Shown piece by piece: positions 8,391 to 20,138 of a stretch of DNA of 64,000 nt (position 1 is its first letter; each line of letters starts with the position of its first letter). Made by a program: the position numbers and the translations under genes. This DNA comes from Erwinia rhapontici (GTDB lineage Bacteria > Pseudomonadota > Gammaproteobacteria > Enterobacterales > Enterobacteriaceae). The notes under the pieces are model-generated. The model was given only the letters and a program-made list of their open reading frames with translations. It was not told where the DNA came from and ran no database searches. The DNA is taken from the NCBI RefSeq assembly GCF_012271765.1, contig NZ_VRKO01000013.1:483960-547959 (forward strand), given 5' to 3'.

Positions 8391-11198
8391 ATGCAGAACA
8401 GCGCGATGAAACCCTGGCTGGACTCCTCCTGGCTGGCCGGCGCGAACCAGTCCTACATAGAGCAGCTCTATGAGGACTTTTTAACCGATCCTGACTCTGT
8501 CGATGTGGCCTGGAAGTCTCTTTTCCAGCAGCTTCCTGGAACTGGGGTTAGACCTGAGCAATTTCACTCCACCACCCGCGAGTATTTCCGCCGTCTGGCG
8601 AAAGATGCTTCGCGCTATACCGCCTCCGTCAGCGATCCTGAAACCAATGCTAAACAGGTTAAGGTACTGCAACTGATCAACGCCTTCCGTTTCCGCGGAC
8701 ATCAGCAAGCAAACCTCGACCCGTTAGGCCTGTGGAAGCAGGAAGCTGTACCGGATCTCGACCCAGCCTACCATGGTCTGAGCGAAGCCGATTTCCAGGA
8801 AAGTTTCAATGTCGGTTCCTTTGCCATTGGTAAAGAGACACTGAAGCTGGCGGATCTGTTTGCGGCGCTGCAGCAAACCTATTGCGGTTCGATCGGTGCG
8901 GAATATATGCACATGACCAACACCGAAGAAAAACGCTGGATCCAACAGCGTCTGGAATCGGTGGTGGGGCAGGCATCTTACTCTGTTGAAGAGAAAAAGG
9001 GCTTCCTCAAGCAGCTGACTGCAGCAGAAGGTCTGGAGCGCTATCTGGGCGCGAAATTCCCGGGTGCTAAACGCTTCTCACTGGAAGGCGGTGACGCGCT
9101 GGTGCCGATGCTGAATGAGATGATTCGTCATGCCGGTAAGAGCGGTACGCGCGAAGTGGTGCTGGGTATGGCACACCGCGGCCGTCTGAACGTGCTGATC
9201 AACGTGCTGGGCAAAAAGCCACAGGACCTGTTCGACGAATTCTCTGGTAAGCATAAAGAGCATCTTGGCACGGGTGACGTGAAGTACCATATGGGCTTCT
9301 CATCGGATGTGGAAACTGAAGGCGGCATGGTTCACCTGGCGCTGGCGTTTAACCCATCACATCTCGAGATTGTCAGCCCGGTGGTCATGGGATCTGTCCG
9401 CGCCCGTCTTGACCGTCTTGATGAACCTGCCAGCAACAAAGTCTTACCTATCACTATTCACGGTGATGCTGCCGTTATCGGGCAGGGCGTGGTGCAGGAA
9501 ACCCTGAACATGTCGCAGGCCCGGGGTTACGAAGTGGGCGGTACAGTACGTATCGTGATCAACAACCAGATTGGTTTCACCACCTCAAACCCTAAAGATG
9601 CACGTTCAACTCAGTACTGTACCGATATTGGTAAAATGGTGCTGGCCCCGATCTTCCACGTCAACGCGGATGACCCGGAAGCGGTTGCCTTTGTCACCCG
9701 TCTGGCGTTGGATTTCCGTAACACCTTTAAACGCGACGTGTTTATTGATCTGGTCTGTTATCGCCGTCATGGCCATAACGAAGCTGATGAGCCAAGCGCC
9801 ACGCAGCCTGTGATGTACCAGAAAATCAAGAAACACCCGACGCCGCGTAAACTCTATGCTGACAAGTTGGAAGCCGAAAAGGTCGCCAGCCTGGAAGATG
9901 CCACGGAAATGGTCAACCTGTACCGTGATGCACTGGATGCAGGTGAGTGCGTGGTACCGGAATGGCGCCCAATGAGCCTCCACTCTTTCACCTGGTCGCC
10001 GTATCTGAACCATGACTGGGATGAAGGCTACCCGGAATCTATCGAACTGAAGCGTTTGCAGGCACTGGCGAAACGCATCAGCACGGTACCGGAATCTGTC
10101 GAAATGCAGTCCCGTGTGGCGAAGATTTACAACGATCGCGCTGAAATGGCGGCCGGAAATAAGCCGTTCGACTGGGGCGCAGCAGAAAACCTCGCGTACG
10201 CCACGCTGGTGGATGAAGGCATTCCATGCCGTCTTTCCGGCGAGGATATGGGGCGCGGTACGTTCTTCCATCGTCATGCGGTTATCCATAACCAGGCGAA
10301 TGGGTCGACCTACACTCCGTTACAGCATGTGCATAACGGGCAGGGCATCTTCAAAGTATGGGACTCCGTGCTGTCAGAAGAAGCCGTGCTGGCGTTTGAA
10401 TATGGCTACGCCACCGCAGAACCGCGGACCCTGACCATCTGGGAAGCACAGTTCGGTGACTTCGCTAACGGGGCGCAGGTCGTGATTGACCAGTTCATCA
10501 GCTCCGGCGAGCAGAAGTGGGGCCGTATGTGTGGCCTGGTGATGCTTCTGCCACATGGCTATGAAGGTCAGGGCCCTGAGCACTCCTCTGCGCGCCTGGA
10601 GCGTTACCTGCAACTTTGTGCAGAGCAGAACATGCAGGTTTGCGTGCCGTCTACACCTGCGCAGGTTTACCACATGCTGCGTCGTCAGGCGCTGCGCGGT
10701 ATGCGCCGTCCGCTGGTGGTGATGTCACCGAAGTCATTGTTACGTCATCCGCAGGCGGTATCTTCACTGGAAGAGTTGGCCAGCGGTGCGTTCCTGCCTG
10801 CCATTGGTGAAATCGACGATCTCGACCCTAAAGGCGTCAAACGTGTCGTGCTGTGTTCCGGTAAGGTGTATTACGACCTGCTGGATAAACGTCGTAAGAA
10901 TGAGCAAACCGACGTTGCTATCGTGCGTATTGAGCAGCTTTATCCGTTCCCGCACAAAGCGGTGCAGGATGTGTTGCAGCAGTATTCTCATGTGCATGAT
11001 TTTGTCTGGTGTCAGGAAGAACCACTGAACCAGGGTGCCTGGTATTGCAGCCAGCATCACTTCCGCGAAGTCGTGCCGTTTGGGGCTTCATTACGTTATG
11101 CCGGTCGCCCTGCATCTGCATCTCCGGCAGTTGGTTATATGTCCGTTCACCAGCAGCAGCAGCAAGATCTGGTTAATGACGCGCTGAACGTTGAATAA
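8391..11198 (+). CDS. sucA: 2-oxoglutarate dehydrogenase E1 component
   Basis: Thiamine-diphosphate-dependent decarboxylase of the 2-oxoglutarate dehydrogenase complex. 935 residues, close to the 933 of E. coli. The N-terminal E2-binding region (SYIEQLYEDFLTDPDSV), active-site histidines in FRFRGHQQANLDPLG and MAHRGRLNVL, and the ThDP-binding segment GDAAVIGQGVVQETLNMS are recognisable. The C-terminal transketolase-like domain contains SSARLERYLQLCAEQN. Start ATG is preceded by AAGGGATCAC. SucA acts with SucB (adjacent) and the lipoamide dehydrogenase Lpd encoded elsewhere. Confidence 0.98.
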   Translation: MQNSAMKPWLDSSWLAGANQSYIEQLYEDFLTDPDSVDVAWKSLFQQLPGTGVRPEQFHSTTREYFRRLAKDASRYTASVSDPETNAKQVKVLQLINAFRFRGHQQANLDPLGLWKQEAVPDLDPAYHGLSEADFQESFNVGSFAIGKETLKLADLFAALQQTYCGSIGAEYMHMTNTEEKRWIQQRLESVVGQASYSVEEKKGFLKQLTAAEGLERYLGAKFPGAKRFSLEGGDALVPMLNEMIRHAGKSGTREVVLGMAHRGRLNVLINVLGKKPQDLFDEFSGKHKEHLGTGDVKYHMGFSSDVETEGGMVHLALAFNPSHLEIVSPVVMGSVRARLDRLDEPASNKVLPITIHGDAAVIGQGVVQETLNMSQARGYEVGGTVRIVINNQIGFTTSNPKDARSTQYCTDIGKMVLAPIFHVNADDPEAVAFVTRLALDFRNTFKRDVFIDLVCYRRHGHNEADEPSATQPVMYQKIKKHPTPRKLYADKLEAEKVASLEDATEMVNLYRDALDAGECVVPEWRPMSLHSFTWSPYLNHDWDEGYPESIELKRLQALAKRISTVPESVEMQSRVAKIYNDRAEMAAGNKPFDWGAAENLAYATLVDEGIPCRLSGEDMGRGTFFHRHAVIHNQANGSTYTPLQHVHNGQGIFKVWDSVLSEEAVLAFEYGYATAEPRTLTIWEAQFGDFANGAQVVIDQFISSGEQKWGRMCGLVMLLPHGYEGQGPEHSSARLERYLQLCAEQNMQVCVPSTPAQVYHMLRRQALRGMRRPLVVMSPKSLLRHPQAVSSLEELASGAFLPAIGEIDDLDPKGVKRVVLCSGKVYYDLLDKRRKNEQTDVAIVRIEQLYPFPHKAVQDVLQQYSHVHDFVWCQEEPLNQGAWYCSQHHFREVVPFGASLRYAGRPASASPAVGYMSVHQQQQQDLVNDALNVE

Positions 11199-11211
11199 TT
11201 AAGGAAATAGA

Positions 11212-12435
11212 ATGAGTAGCGTAGATATCGTTGTTCCTGACCTGCCTGAATCCGTGGCAGATGCCACCGTGGCAACCTGGCACAAAAAACCGGGCGACAG
11301 CGTCAAACGTGACGAAGTGCTGGTAGAAATTGAAACAGACAAAGTGATTCTGGAAGTGCCTGCCTCGGCGGATGGCGTACTGGAAGCTATCCTCGAAGAT
11401 GAAGGCGCCACCGTGGTGTCTCGTCAGGCGCTGGGTCGCTTGAAAGAAGGTAATAGCGGCGGCAAAGAAACCTCTGCCAAAGCCGAAGCCAAAGAGGCGA
11501 CCCCTGCGCAGCGCGCAACGGCCTCACTTGAAGAAGAGAGCAACGATGCGCTCAGCCCGGCGATTCGCCGTCTGATTGCCGAGCACAGCCTTGACGCTGC
11601 AGCAATCAAAGGCAGCGGCGTGGGTGGTCGTATCACCCGTGAAGATGTGGAAAAACATCTGGCAAATGCTCCGGCGAAAGCTGCTGAAGCGAAAGCGGCA
11701 CCTGCTGCTACCGCACCGGCTGCTTCTCTGGGCAACCGCAGCGAGAAGCGTGTGCCAATGACGCGCCTGCGCAAGCGTGTGGCTGAACGCCTGCTGGAAG
11801 CGAAAAACAGCACGGCAATGCTGACCACGTTCAACGAAGTCAACATGCAGCCCATCATGGCACTGCGTAAGCAGTATGGTGATGCCTTCGAAAAACGTCA
11901 CGGTGTGCGTCTGGGCTTTATGTCCTTCTACATTAAAGCCGTTGTTGAAGCCTTGAAACGCTACCCGGAAGTGAATGCGTCCATCGATGGTGAAGAAGTG
12001 GTGTATCACAACTACTTCGACGTCAGCATTGCGGTTTCCACACCGCGCGGCCTGGTGACTCCGGTGCTGAAAGATGTTGATGCTTTGAGCATGGCTGACA
12101 TTGAGAAGAAAATTAAAGAGCTGGCAGTGAAAGGACGCGACGGTAAGTTGACTGTTGACGAACTGACTGGCGGTAACTTCACCATTACTAACGGTGGTGT
12201 TTTCGGTTCCCTGATGTCTACCCCGATTATCAACCCGCCGCAGAGCGCGATCCTGGGTATGCATGCCATTAAAGATCGCCCAATGGCGGTGAATGGCCAG
12301 GTCGTTATCCAGCCAATGATGTATCTGGCACTCTCTTACGATCACCGTCTGATCGATGGCCGCGAATCAGTGGGCTATCTGGTGGCGATCAAAGAGCTGC
12401 TGGAAGATCCGGCGCGTCTGCTGCTGGATGTCTAA
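11212..12435 (+). CDS. sucB: dihydrolipoyllysine-residue succinyltransferase (E2 component)
   Basis: Core of the 2-oxoglutarate dehydrogenase complex; transfers succinyl from lipoamide to CoA. 407 residues. Domains in order: lipoyl domain (residues 1-78) with the lipoylated lysine in [11 protein letters not shown], a peripheral-subunit-binding domain (about 113-150, [15 protein letters not shown] and [13 protein letters not shown]), an Ala/Lys/Pro linker, and the catalytic domain with the active-site [11 protein letters not shown] motif near the C-terminus. It lies 13 bases after sucA with an AAGGAAATAG ribosome site. Confidence 0.98.
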   Translation: MSSVDIVVPDLPESVADATVATWHKKPGDSVKRDEVLVEIETDKVILEVPASADGVLEAILEDEGATVVSRQALGRLKEGNSGGKETSAKAEAKEATPAQRATASLEEESNDALSPAIRRLIAEHSLDAAAIKGSGVGGRITREDVEKHLANAPAKAAEAKAAPAATAPAASLGNRSEKRVPMTRLRKRVAERLLEAKNSTAMLTTFNEVNMQPIMALRKQYGDAFEKRHGVRLGFMSFYIKAVVEALKRYPEVNASIDGEEVVYHNYFDVSIAVSTPRGLVTPVLKDVDALSMADIEKKIKELAVKGRDGKLTVDELTGGNFTITNGGVFGSLMSTPIINPPQSAILGMHAIKDRPMAVNGQVVIQPMMYLALSYDHRLIDGRESVGYLVAIKELLEDPARLLLDV

Positions 12436-12529
12436 ACCCCTGGGGTACGGCAGTATATTGTCGTACCCAACCCTATGTGTAGCCGCTTCTGGCGGCTAAG
12501 TCTTTTCAGACCTGAATGGATAGAACATC

Positions 12530-13696
12530 ATGAACTTACACGAATATCAGGCAAAACAGTTGTTTGCACGGTATGGTTTACCGGCACCAACCGGTTATGC
12601 CTGCACCACGCCACGCGAAGCAGAAGAAGCCGCCTCTAAGATTGGTGCCGGCCCGTGGGTAGTGAAATGTCAGGTTCATGCCGGTGGCCGCGGTAAAGCG
12701 GGCGGTGTGAAAGTGGTTAACAGTAAAGAAGAGATCCGCGCTTTCGCTGAAAACTGGCTGGGTAAACGTCTGGTGACCTACCAGACTGACGCACATGGCC
12801 AGCCGGTTAACCAGATTCTGGTGGAATCCGCGACCGATATCGACCAGGAACTGTACCTGGGCGCAGTCGTTGACCGTGGCACCCGTCGCGTGGTGTTTAT
12901 GGCGTCAACCGAAGGCGGCGTGGAAATTGAGAAAGTGGCGGAAGAAACCCCGCACCTGATTCACAAAATGGCGCTGGATCCCCTCACCGGGCCACAGCCT
13001 TACCAGGGTCGTGAGCTGGCGTTTAAACTAGGTCTGACTGGTAAGCAGGTTGGTCAGTTCACCAAGATCTTTATGGGTCTGGCAACGCTGTTCCTGGAGC
13101 GTGATCTGGCGCTGGTTGAGATCAACCCGTTAGTGATCACCAAGCAGGGCGACCTGGTTTGCCTGGACGGCAAGCTGACGGCTGACGGCAATGCTTTGTT
13201 CCGCCAGCCAGAGCTGCGCGAAATGCGCGACCCAAGCCAGGAAGACTCCCGCGAAGCACATGCAGCGCAGTGGGAACTGAACTACGTGGCGCTGGAAGGT
13301 AACATCGGTTGTATGGTCAACGGTGCGGGTCTGGCGATGGGTACGATGGACATCGTGAAACTGAGCGGTGGCCAGCCTGCTAACTTCCTTGATGTTGGAG
13401 GCGGTGCGACCAAAGAGCGCGTGACCGAAGCCTTTAAAATCATCCTGTCAGATGACGCGGTGAAAGCGGTCTTTGTTAACATCTTCGGCGGTATCGTTCG
13501 CTGCGACCTGATTGCTGACGGCATTATCGGTGCGGTGGAAGAAGTGGGTGTAAACGTGCCGGTGGTGGTGCGTCTGGAAGGGAACAATGCCGAGCTGGGT
13601 GCCAAAAAACTGGCAGACAGCGGCCTGAATATTATTGCAGCAACCAGCCTGAGCGATGCGGCGCACCGTGTTGTTGCCGCAGCGGAGGGTAAATAA
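12530..13696 (+). CDS. sucC: succinyl-CoA synthetase subunit beta
   Basis: ADP-forming succinate-CoA ligase beta subunit; makes ATP by substrate-level phosphorylation from succinyl-CoA. 388 residues, as in E. coli. The ATP-grasp domain occupies about residues 1-230 ([17 protein letters not shown] near the nucleotide site, and [22 protein letters not shown]). The C-terminal half has [18 protein letters not shown] and [13 protein letters not shown]. The 94-base gap after sucB carries no gene. The TAATG overlap with sucD indicates coupled translation of the two subunits. Confidence 0.98.
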   Translation: MNLHEYQAKQLFARYGLPAPTGYACTTPREAEEAASKIGAGPWVVKCQVHAGGRGKAGGVKVVNSKEEIRAFAENWLGKRLVTYQTDAHGQPVNQILVESATDIDQELYLGAVVDRGTRRVVFMASTEGGVEIEKVAEETPHLIHKMALDPLTGPQPYQGRELAFKLGLTGKQVGQFTKIFMGLATLFLERDLALVEINPLVITKQGDLVCLDGKLTADGNALFRQPELREMRDPSQEDSREAHAAQWELNYVALEGNIGCMVNGAGLAMGTMDIVKLSGGQPANFLDVGGGATKERVTEAFKIILSDDAVKAVFVNIFGGIVRCDLIADGIIGAVEEVGVNVPVVVRLEGNNAELGAKKLADSGLNIIAATSLSDAAHRVVAAAEGK

Positions 13697-14568
13697 TGTC
13701 TATTCTGATTGATAAAAACACCAAAGTTATCTGCCAGGGCTTCACCGGTGGTCAGGGGACTTTCCACTCCGAACAGGCGCTAGCCTATGGTACTCAGCTG
13801 GTCGGCGGTGTAACGCCAGGTAAAGGCGGCACTGAGCATCTGGGTCTGCCGGTATTTAACACCGTGCGCGAAGCGGTAGAAGCAACAGGTGCGACAGCAT
13901 CCGTGATTTACGTACCGGCTCCGTTCTGCAAAGACGGTATCCTGGAAGCGATTGAAGCGGGCATTAAGCTGATCATCACCATCACTGAAGGCATCCCAAC
14001 GCTGGATATGCTGACCGTGAAAGTGAAGCTGGATGAAGCCGGTGTGCGTATGATCGGTCCAAACTGCCCGGGTGTTATTACCCCGGGAGCCTGTAAGATC
14101 GGCATCATGCCTGGCCATATTCACCAGCCAGGCCGCATTGGCATCGTGTCCCGTTCCGGTACGCTGACCTATGAAGCCGTGAAGCAGACGACAGATATTG
14201 GTTACGGCCAGTCTACCTGCGTCGGTATCGGTGGTGACCCGATCCCAGGCTCTAACTTCATCGATATCCTGAAGCTGTTCCAGGATGACCCACAGACCGA
14301 AGCCATCGTCATGATTGGTGAAATCGGCGGTAGCGCAGAAGAAGAAGCTGCTGCGTTTATCAAAGAGTACGTGACTAAACCGGTAGTGGGTTACATCGCC
14401 GGTGTGACGGCGCCTAAGGGCAAACGTATGGGGCACGCAGGGGCTATCATCGCAGGCGGTAAAGGCACAGCAGACGAGAAGTTTGCAGCGCTGGAAGCAG
14501 CAGGCGTGAAAACCGTGCGTAGCTTGGCTGATATCGGCGAGGCCGTAAAAGCGGTACTGCCACAGTAA
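13696..14568 (+). CDS. sucD: succinyl-CoA synthetase subunit alpha
   Basis: Alpha subunit carrying the phosphorylated active-site histidine and the CoA-binding Rossmann domain. 290 residues. The N-terminal CoA domain includes [14 protein letters not shown]; the signature [14 protein letters not shown] and the phospho-histidine segment [16 protein letters not shown] (His in GHAGAI) are present. The ATG shares a base with the sucC stop. A strong terminator at 14590-14614 ends the nine-gene sdhCDAB-sucABCD cluster. Confidence 0.98.
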   Translation: MSILIDKNTKVICQGFTGGQGTFHSEQALAYGTQLVGGVTPGKGGTEHLGLPVFNTVREAVEATGATASVIYVPAPFCKDGILEAIEAGIKLIITITEGIPTLDMLTVKVKLDEAGVRMIGPNCPGVITPGACKIGIMPGHIHQPGRIGIVSRSGTLTYEAVKQTTDIGYGQSTCVGIGGDPIPGSNFIDILKLFQDDPQTEAIVMIGEIGGSAEEEAAAFIKEYVTKPVVGYIAGVTAPKGKRMGHAGAIIAGGKGTADEKFAALEAAGVKTVRSLADIGEAVKAVLPQ

Positions 14569-14589
14569 TACGCTTGTTTACTGCAATAC

Positions 14590-14614
14590 AGGCCACCTGA
14601 GGGTGGCCTTTTTT
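14590..14614 (+). terminator. intrinsic terminator after sucD
   Basis: A GGCCACC/GGTGGCC stem with a TGAG loop is followed immediately by six T residues, 22 bases beyond the sucD stop. Confidence 0.9.
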
Positions 14615-14794
14615 ATGGTTGTCTGCCACACTTTTTACTGTTAGTGATTAACGTTAAATTATTATTAAAGCTCTCAGATGTAATTTAACGTTAAATTGCC
14701 ACTCCATTGTTTTTATATTTTAACCTTCCCCCTGTAATCGCATACAAACCTTTAACAAACAAACCTTGCTACCACAATATATGAGATCTCAATC

Positions 14795-14808
14795 TTAATT
14801 TAGATCAA
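14795..14808. promoter_or_regulatory. FNR-like binding site upstream of cydA
   Basis: TTAAT-N4-ATCAA differs from the FNR consensus TTGAT-N4-ATCAA at one base. FNR represses cydAB under strict anaerobiosis in E. coli, so the location fits. Confidence 0.6.
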
Positions 14809-14912
14809 GAAAAGCAGACTTATTTATTGGGTATATTACTGGAGTCTTTGTGCGTTTTTGGTTTAAATTGCGCTACATCAAATTCAGGTTGTTTCCGCTA
14901 TCTCATTAAAAG

Positions 14913-14941
14913 TTGATACAGCCTGCTAAAAATAATACTGT
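14913..14941 (+). promoter_or_regulatory. candidate cydA promoter
   Basis: TTGATA (14913-14918), a 17-base spacer and TACTGT (14936-14941). Transcription would start near 14948, giving a leader of about 237 bases. The -10 is imperfect and other start points are possible. Confidence 0.4.
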
Positions 14942-15184
14942 CGTCACAAAACCACTTTAAACCTGTGTGTATAAAGGCGTATTATGGAAGCCGGGATGTC
15001 TTTCTGGATCTTCTAAGGTTGTTACTAACCCTTTTAGCCCTATGGCTGGGATGATTCCCTGTGTCAGGAGACACTTTACGGGATTACGTTTTCTTTTTTA
15101 TTTATTGGGATGTCTCCAGGTAATTCTGAGTAATTTACTCGGGTATTCTTCTGTCGGAACCCACTTGCGGAGCAAGGAGTCAGA

Positions 15185-16753
15185 ATGTTTGATATTGTCG
15201 AACTGTCGCGATTACAGTTTGCTTTGACTGCTATGTACCATTTTCTGTTTGTGCCTCTAACGCTAGGTATGGCGTTTTTACTGGCCATTATGGAAACGGT
15301 ATATGTGTTGTCGGGTAAACAAATCTACAAAGATATGACCAAGTTTTGGGGCAAGTTATTTGGTATTAACTTTGCCCTGGGTGTTGCAACCGGGCTTACG
15401 ATGGAGTTTCAGTTCGGCACTAACTGGTCTTATTACTCGCACTATGTGGGTGATATCTTCGGTGCCCCGCTGGCCATTGAAGGCCTGATGGCATTCTTCC
15501 TTGAGTCGACATTTGTCGGGCTGTTCTTCTTCGGCTGGGATCGCCTGGGCAAAGTACAGCACATGGCCGTGACCTGGCTGGTGGCTCTCGGTTCCAACCT
15601 CTCCGCATTGTGGATTCTGGTGGCAAACGGCTGGATGCAGAATCCAGTGGCCTCTGAGTTTAACTTCGAAACGATGCGTATGGAGATGGTCAGCTTCTCC
15701 GAACTGGTATTAAACCCGGTAGCACAGGTGAAATTCGTGCACACCGTGGCAGCCGGTTATACCTGTGGTGCGATGTTTATTCTGGGTATCAGTGCTTACT
15801 ACTTGCTGCGCGGCCGTGATATCGCTTTTGCCAAACGTTCATTCGCGATTGCTGCCAGCTTTGGTATGGCCGCTATCCTGTCTGTTATCGTACTGGGTGA
15901 TGAATCGGGCTATGAAATTGGTGATGTGCAGAAAACCAAGCTTGCCGCGATAGAAGCCGAGTGGGAAACGCAGCCAGCGCCGGCCGCCTTTACACTGTTC
16001 GGTATCCCCGATCAGGAAGCACAGAAGAATAACTATGCTATTCAGATCCCCTGGGCGCTCGGCCTGATCGCGACCCGTTCCGTCGACAAACAGGTCACCG
16101 GTTTGAAAGAGTTGATGGAGCAGCATGAAGTGCGCATCCGTAACGGGATGAAGGCTTACCAGCTGTTGCAGGAACTACGTACCGGCAACCAGGACCCAGC
16201 CGTGCGTACTGCATTCAATGCGGCCAAACAGGATCTGGGCTATGGCTTGCTGTTAAAACGCTATACAGCGAACGTTGCGGATGCCAGCGAAGCTCAGATC
16301 CAGCAGGCAACGAAAGATTCGATTCCCAGCGTTGCTCCACTCTACTTCTCCTTCCGCATCATGGTGGCCTGTGGCGTGTTGATGTTACTGATTATCGGGC
16401 TGTCATTCTGGACCGTTATTCGTAATCGCATTGGTAAATGCCCACTCCTGCTGAAATGCGCGCTGTACGGCATTCCGCTGCCGTGGATTGCGATTGAATC
16501 TGGCTGGTTTGTTGCGGAATATGGCCGTCAACCCTGGGCGATTGGTGAAGTGCTGCCCACCGCTGTAGCGAACTCATCACTGACTGTAGGCGATCTACTG
16601 TTCTCGATGGGGCTGATTTGTGGTCTGTATACGCTGTTCCTGGTGGCTGAAATGTACCTGATGTTCAAGTTTGCCCGCCTGGGTCCTAGCAGCCTGAAAA
16701 CCGGACGCTATCACTATGAGCAGTCCAGCATCGCCTCGCAGCCGGCACGCTAA
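15185..16753 (+). CDS. cydA: cytochrome bd ubiquinol oxidase subunit I
   Basis: Quinol-oxidising, haem-bearing subunit of the high-affinity cytochrome bd-I terminal oxidase in the inner membrane. 522 residues, as in E. coli. It starts [22 protein letters not shown] with the conserved His19 haem ligand, and has the [15 protein letters not shown] segment, the [14 protein letters not shown] region with a histidine ligand, and the long periplasmic Q-loop (about residues 250-380) of the L type. GCAAGGAGTCAGA precedes the ATG. It heads the cydABX-ybgE operon. Confidence 0.98.
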   Translation: MFDIVELSRLQFALTAMYHFLFVPLTLGMAFLLAIMETVYVLSGKQIYKDMTKFWGKLFGINFALGVATGLTMEFQFGTNWSYYSHYVGDIFGAPLAIEGLMAFFLESTFVGLFFFGWDRLGKVQHMAVTWLVALGSNLSALWILVANGWMQNPVASEFNFETMRMEMVSFSELVLNPVAQVKFVHTVAAGYTCGAMFILGISAYYLLRGRDIAFAKRSFAIAASFGMAAILSVIVLGDESGYEIGDVQKTKLAAIEAEWETQPAPAAFTLFGIPDQEAQKNNYAIQIPWALGLIATRSVDKQVTGLKELMEQHEVRIRNGMKAYQLLQELRTGNQDPAVRTAFNAAKQDLGYGLLLKRYTANVADASEAQIQQATKDSIPSVAPLYFSFRIMVACGVLMLLIIGLSFWTVIRNRIGKCPLLLKCALYGIPLPWIAIESGWFVAEYGRQPWAIGEVLPTAVANSSLTVGDLLFSMGLICGLYTLFLVAEMYLMFKFARLGPSSLKTGRYHYEQSSIASQPAR

Positions 16754-16768
16754 GACAGGAGTCCATAC

Positions 16769-17908
16769 ATGTTAACTTATGAAGAATTGCGCTTTCTCTG
16801 GTGGTTGCTGATTGGTATTTTGCTGATCGGTTTTGCAGTCGCTGACGGTTTTGATATGGGCGTTGGCATGCTGACCCGCATCCTGGGGCGTTCTGATACT
16901 GAACGCCGTATTATGATCAACAGTATCGCCCCACACTGGGACGGTAACCAGGTCTGGTTGATCACGGCTGGTGGTGCATTGTTTGCTGCCTGGCCGATGG
17001 TTTATGCCGCTGCGTTTTCCGGTTTTTATGTGGCGATGATCCTGGTGCTGGCCTCATTATTCTTCCGTCCGGTCGGGTTTGACTACCGCTCCAAGATTGA
17101 AGATATGCGCTGGCGCGGGATGTGGGACTGGGGGATTTTCATCGGCAGCTTTGTCCCGCCGCTGGTCATTGGTGTCGCCTTTGGTAACCTCTTACAAGGT
17201 GTACCTTTCCACATCGACAACGATTTGCGCCTGTTCTATACCGGCAACTTCTTCCAACTGCTGAATCCGTTTGGTCTGCTGGCGGGGATTGTCAGTCTGA
17301 CGATGATCCTGACCCAGGGTGCAACGTATTTGCAGATGCGCACCGTCGGTGAACTGCATCTGCGTACCCGTAAAGCCGCGCAGATTTCTGCTGCCGTGAT
17401 GATGGTCTGCTTCGCGCTGGCGGGTGTCTGGGTGGTGTACGGCATTGATGGTTATGTGGTGACCTCGGCACTCGATCATAACGGTGCGTCTAATCCACTG
17501 GTGAAAGAAGTCAGCCGTCAGGCGGGTGCCTGGATGGTGAACTTCAATAATGCGCCGATTCTCTGGGCCATTCCGGTGCTGGGCGTGGTACTGCCGTTAC
17601 TGACTATCCTCTTCTCGCGTATTGAGAAAGGGGCCTGGGCGTTCCTGTTTTCTTCACTGACGCTGGCCTGTGTCATTCTGACGGCCGGTATTGCGATGTT
17701 CCCGTTCGTTATGCCATCCAGTACCGTACCGAATGTGAGCCTGACCATGTGGGATGCTACGTCGACGGTATTGACACTCAACGTCATGACCGTGGTAGCG
17801 GCTATCTTTGTGCCAATTATCCTGGCTTACACAACCTGGTGTTACTACAAAATGTTCGGCCGTGTGACCAAAGAACAGATTGAAAATAACAGTAATTCTC
17901 TCTACTAA
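16769..17908 (+). CDS. cydB: cytochrome bd ubiquinol oxidase subunit II
   Basis: Second large subunit of cytochrome bd-I, a multi-helix inner-membrane protein that supports haem binding and proton uptake. 379 residues. It begins MLTYEELRFLWWLLIGILLIGFAVADGFDMG, where the DGFD motif is characteristic, and ends with a VPIILAYTTWCYYKMFGRVTKEQ helix. Fifteen bases separate it from cydA, and cydX follows within 15 bases. Confidence 0.98.
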   Translation: MLTYEELRFLWWLLIGILLIGFAVADGFDMGVGMLTRILGRSDTERRIMINSIAPHWDGNQVWLITAGGALFAAWPMVYAAAFSGFYVAMILVLASLFFRPVGFDYRSKIEDMRWRGMWDWGIFIGSFVPPLVIGVAFGNLLQGVPFHIDNDLRLFYTGNFFQLLNPFGLLAGIVSLTMILTQGATYLQMRTVGELHLRTRKAAQISAAVMMVCFALAGVWVVYGIDGYVVTSALDHNGASNPLVKEVSRQAGAWMVNFNNAPILWAIPVLGVVLPLLTILFSRIEKGAWAFLFSSLTLACVILTAGIAMFPFVMPSSTVPNVSLTMWDATSTVLTLNVMTVVAAIFVPIILAYTTWCYYKMFGRVTKEQIENNSNSLY

Positions 17909-17923
17909 AGAAGGAGCGACATC

Positions 17924-18037
17924 ATGTGGTATTTTGCCTGGATTCTTGGCACGCTGCTGGCCTGTGCCTTCGGTATCATTACCGCTCTGGCGCTGGAACA
18001 AGCTGAAGCGTCAGCCGCGAGTAAAGAGGAACTGTGA
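17924..18037 (+). CDS. cydX: cytochrome bd-I accessory subunit CydX (small protein)
   Basis: A 37-residue single-helix membrane protein that starts MWYFAWILGTLLACAFGIIT and ends SKEEL. CydX stabilises the haems of cytochrome bd-I in E. coli and shares the conserved Trp-Tyr start and the Glu after the helix. AAAGAAGGAGCGACATC supplies a strong ribosome site. Its TGA overlaps the ATG of ybgE (TGATG), so it is part of the cydABX-ybgE transcript. Confidence 0.96.
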   Translation: MWYFAWILGTLLACAFGIITALALEQAEASAASKEEL

Positions 18038-18330
18038 TGGGGGAGGGCATCGCTCGTCTCTATCAACTGATGGACAAGGGCCCGCTGAGGGCGCTTTCCC
18101 TGGTGGCCGCGTTACTGCTGGCGGGGTGTATGTTCTGGAACCCATCGCGCTTTGCCGCGAACAGCAGTGAGCTGGCTATCTGGCAGGGGCTGTTGCTGAT
18201 GTGGGCGGTCTGCACGGGCGTAATTCACGGTGTGGGGTTCCGCCCGCATCGTCTACGCTGGCGCGGATTTTTCTCTCCACTTCCTGCCTTGTTAGTTGCC
18301 ATGAGTGGCGTTGTTTTTTTCTTCCTCTGA
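18037..18330 (+). CDS. ybgE: cyd operon protein YbgE
   Basis: A 97-residue membrane protein with about three hydrophobic segments (LVAALLLAGCMFW, LLLMWAVCTGVIHGVGFRP and the last helix). Its presence in the cyd operon of enterobacteria suggests a link with cytochrome bd, but no defined function is known to me. The ATG at 18037 overlaps the cydX stop; a GTG three bases earlier would add one residue. The GVGFRP motif is shared with E. coli YbgE. Confidence 0.93.
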   Translation: MGEGIARLYQLMDKGPLRALSLVAALLLAGCMFWNPSRFAANSSELAIWQGLLLMWAVCTGVIHGVGFRPHRLRWRGFFSPLPALLVAMSGVVFFFL

Positions 18331-18335
18331 TCGTG

Positions 18336-18367
18336 CAGAGGGACAGATTCATCTGTCCCTCTGTTTT
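18336..18367 (+). terminator. terminator of the cyd operon
   Basis: A perfect 12-base stem (CAGAGGGACAGA paired with TCTGTCCCTCTG, loop TTCA) followed by TTTT, just after ybgE. Confidence 0.88.
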
Positions 18368-18506
18368 CCTCTTTGTCCCTCGCCATAATAAATGTCGCTG
18401 AAGCTATTTTTAGCTGCGTTTATGTCAATATTTGTCTAACAAATGTCCTGAAATTAGTGAAGTTGTTACGCAGGGATAATTATTTTCGTCAGCCTCTGGC
18501 AACCCA

Positions 18507-18535
18507 TTCCCAACAGGTTAGCTCTTGCGTATAGT
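18507..18535 (+). promoter_or_regulatory. candidate tol operon promoter
   Basis: TTCCCA (18507-18512), a 17-base spacer and TATAGT (18530-18535), about 45 bases before ybgC. Confidence 0.5.
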
Positions 18536-18579
18536 AGCAACGTTTTCCTGTACCAACGTTAGCATTACCGGGATGTAGA

Positions 18580-19667
<1,088 letters not shown>

Positions 19668-19680
19668 GTCGGAGGTTAGC

Positions 19681-20109
19681 ATGGCCAGAAGGCGTGGTCG
19701 CGGTCGCCGCGACGTCAAGTCCGAGATCAATATTGTTCCGTTGCTGGACGTGCTGCTGGTGCTGTTGCTGATTTTCATGGCAACGGCGCCGATCATCACT
19801 CAAAGTGTGGAAGTTGACCTCCCGGACGCTACAGATTCTAAAACCGTCTCCAGCGATGATAATCCTCCTGTGATTGTTGAAGTCGCGGGTGTCGGGCAGT
19901 ACAGCCTGGTGGTCGATCACGATCGGATGGAGCAGTTGCCAGCGGAACAAGTGGTGGCCGAAGCGCAGCGTCGCATTACGGCTAACCCGAAAACGGTGTT
20001 CCTGATTGGCGGGGCCAAAGAGGTTCCTTACGAGGAAATCATCAAGGCGCTGAACTTGCTGCATCAGGCAGGCGTGAAGTCTGTCGGATTAATGACGCAG
20101 CCGATTTAA
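19681..20109 (+). CDS. tolR: Tol-Pal system stator protein TolR
   Basis: A 142-residue homologue of ExbD. It has one membrane helix (about residues 20-40, INIVPLLDVLLVLLLIFMAT) that carries the conserved proton-linked aspartate in LLDVLLVLL, followed by a periplasmic domain. TCGGAGGTTAGC precedes the ATG. It functions with TolQ in the inner-membrane motor of the Tol-Pal system. Confidence 0.97.
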   Translation: MARRRGRGRRDVKSEINIVPLLDVLLVLLLIFMATAPIITQSVEVDLPDATDSKTVSSDDNPPVIVEVAGVGQYSLVVDHDRMEQLPAEQVVAEAQRRITANPKTVFLIGGAKEVPYEEIIKALNLLHQAGVKSVGLMTQPI

Positions 20110-20138
20110 TTCATTCGAACCGTTTTTGGGAACCGAGA

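Larger units (their letters stand above)
14615..15184 (+). other. cydA upstream regulatory region and long leader
   Basis: A gene-free, AT-rich stretch of about 570 bases. It holds repeated ATTAACGTTAAAT / TTTAACGTTAAAT motifs near 14645-14695, which resemble ArcA-type recognition sequences, a FNR-like site at 14795-14808 and a candidate promoter at 14913-14941. This agrees with the known ArcA and FNR control of cydAB in enterobacteria. An 86-codon frame at 14967-15227 overlaps the start of cydA and shows no sign of being a gene. Confidence 0.7.

Noticed and set aside
14967-15227. An 86-codon frame upstream of cydA as a leader peptide or small gene
   Set aside because: It overlaps the cydA start in another frame, has no ribosome site and no recognisable features.
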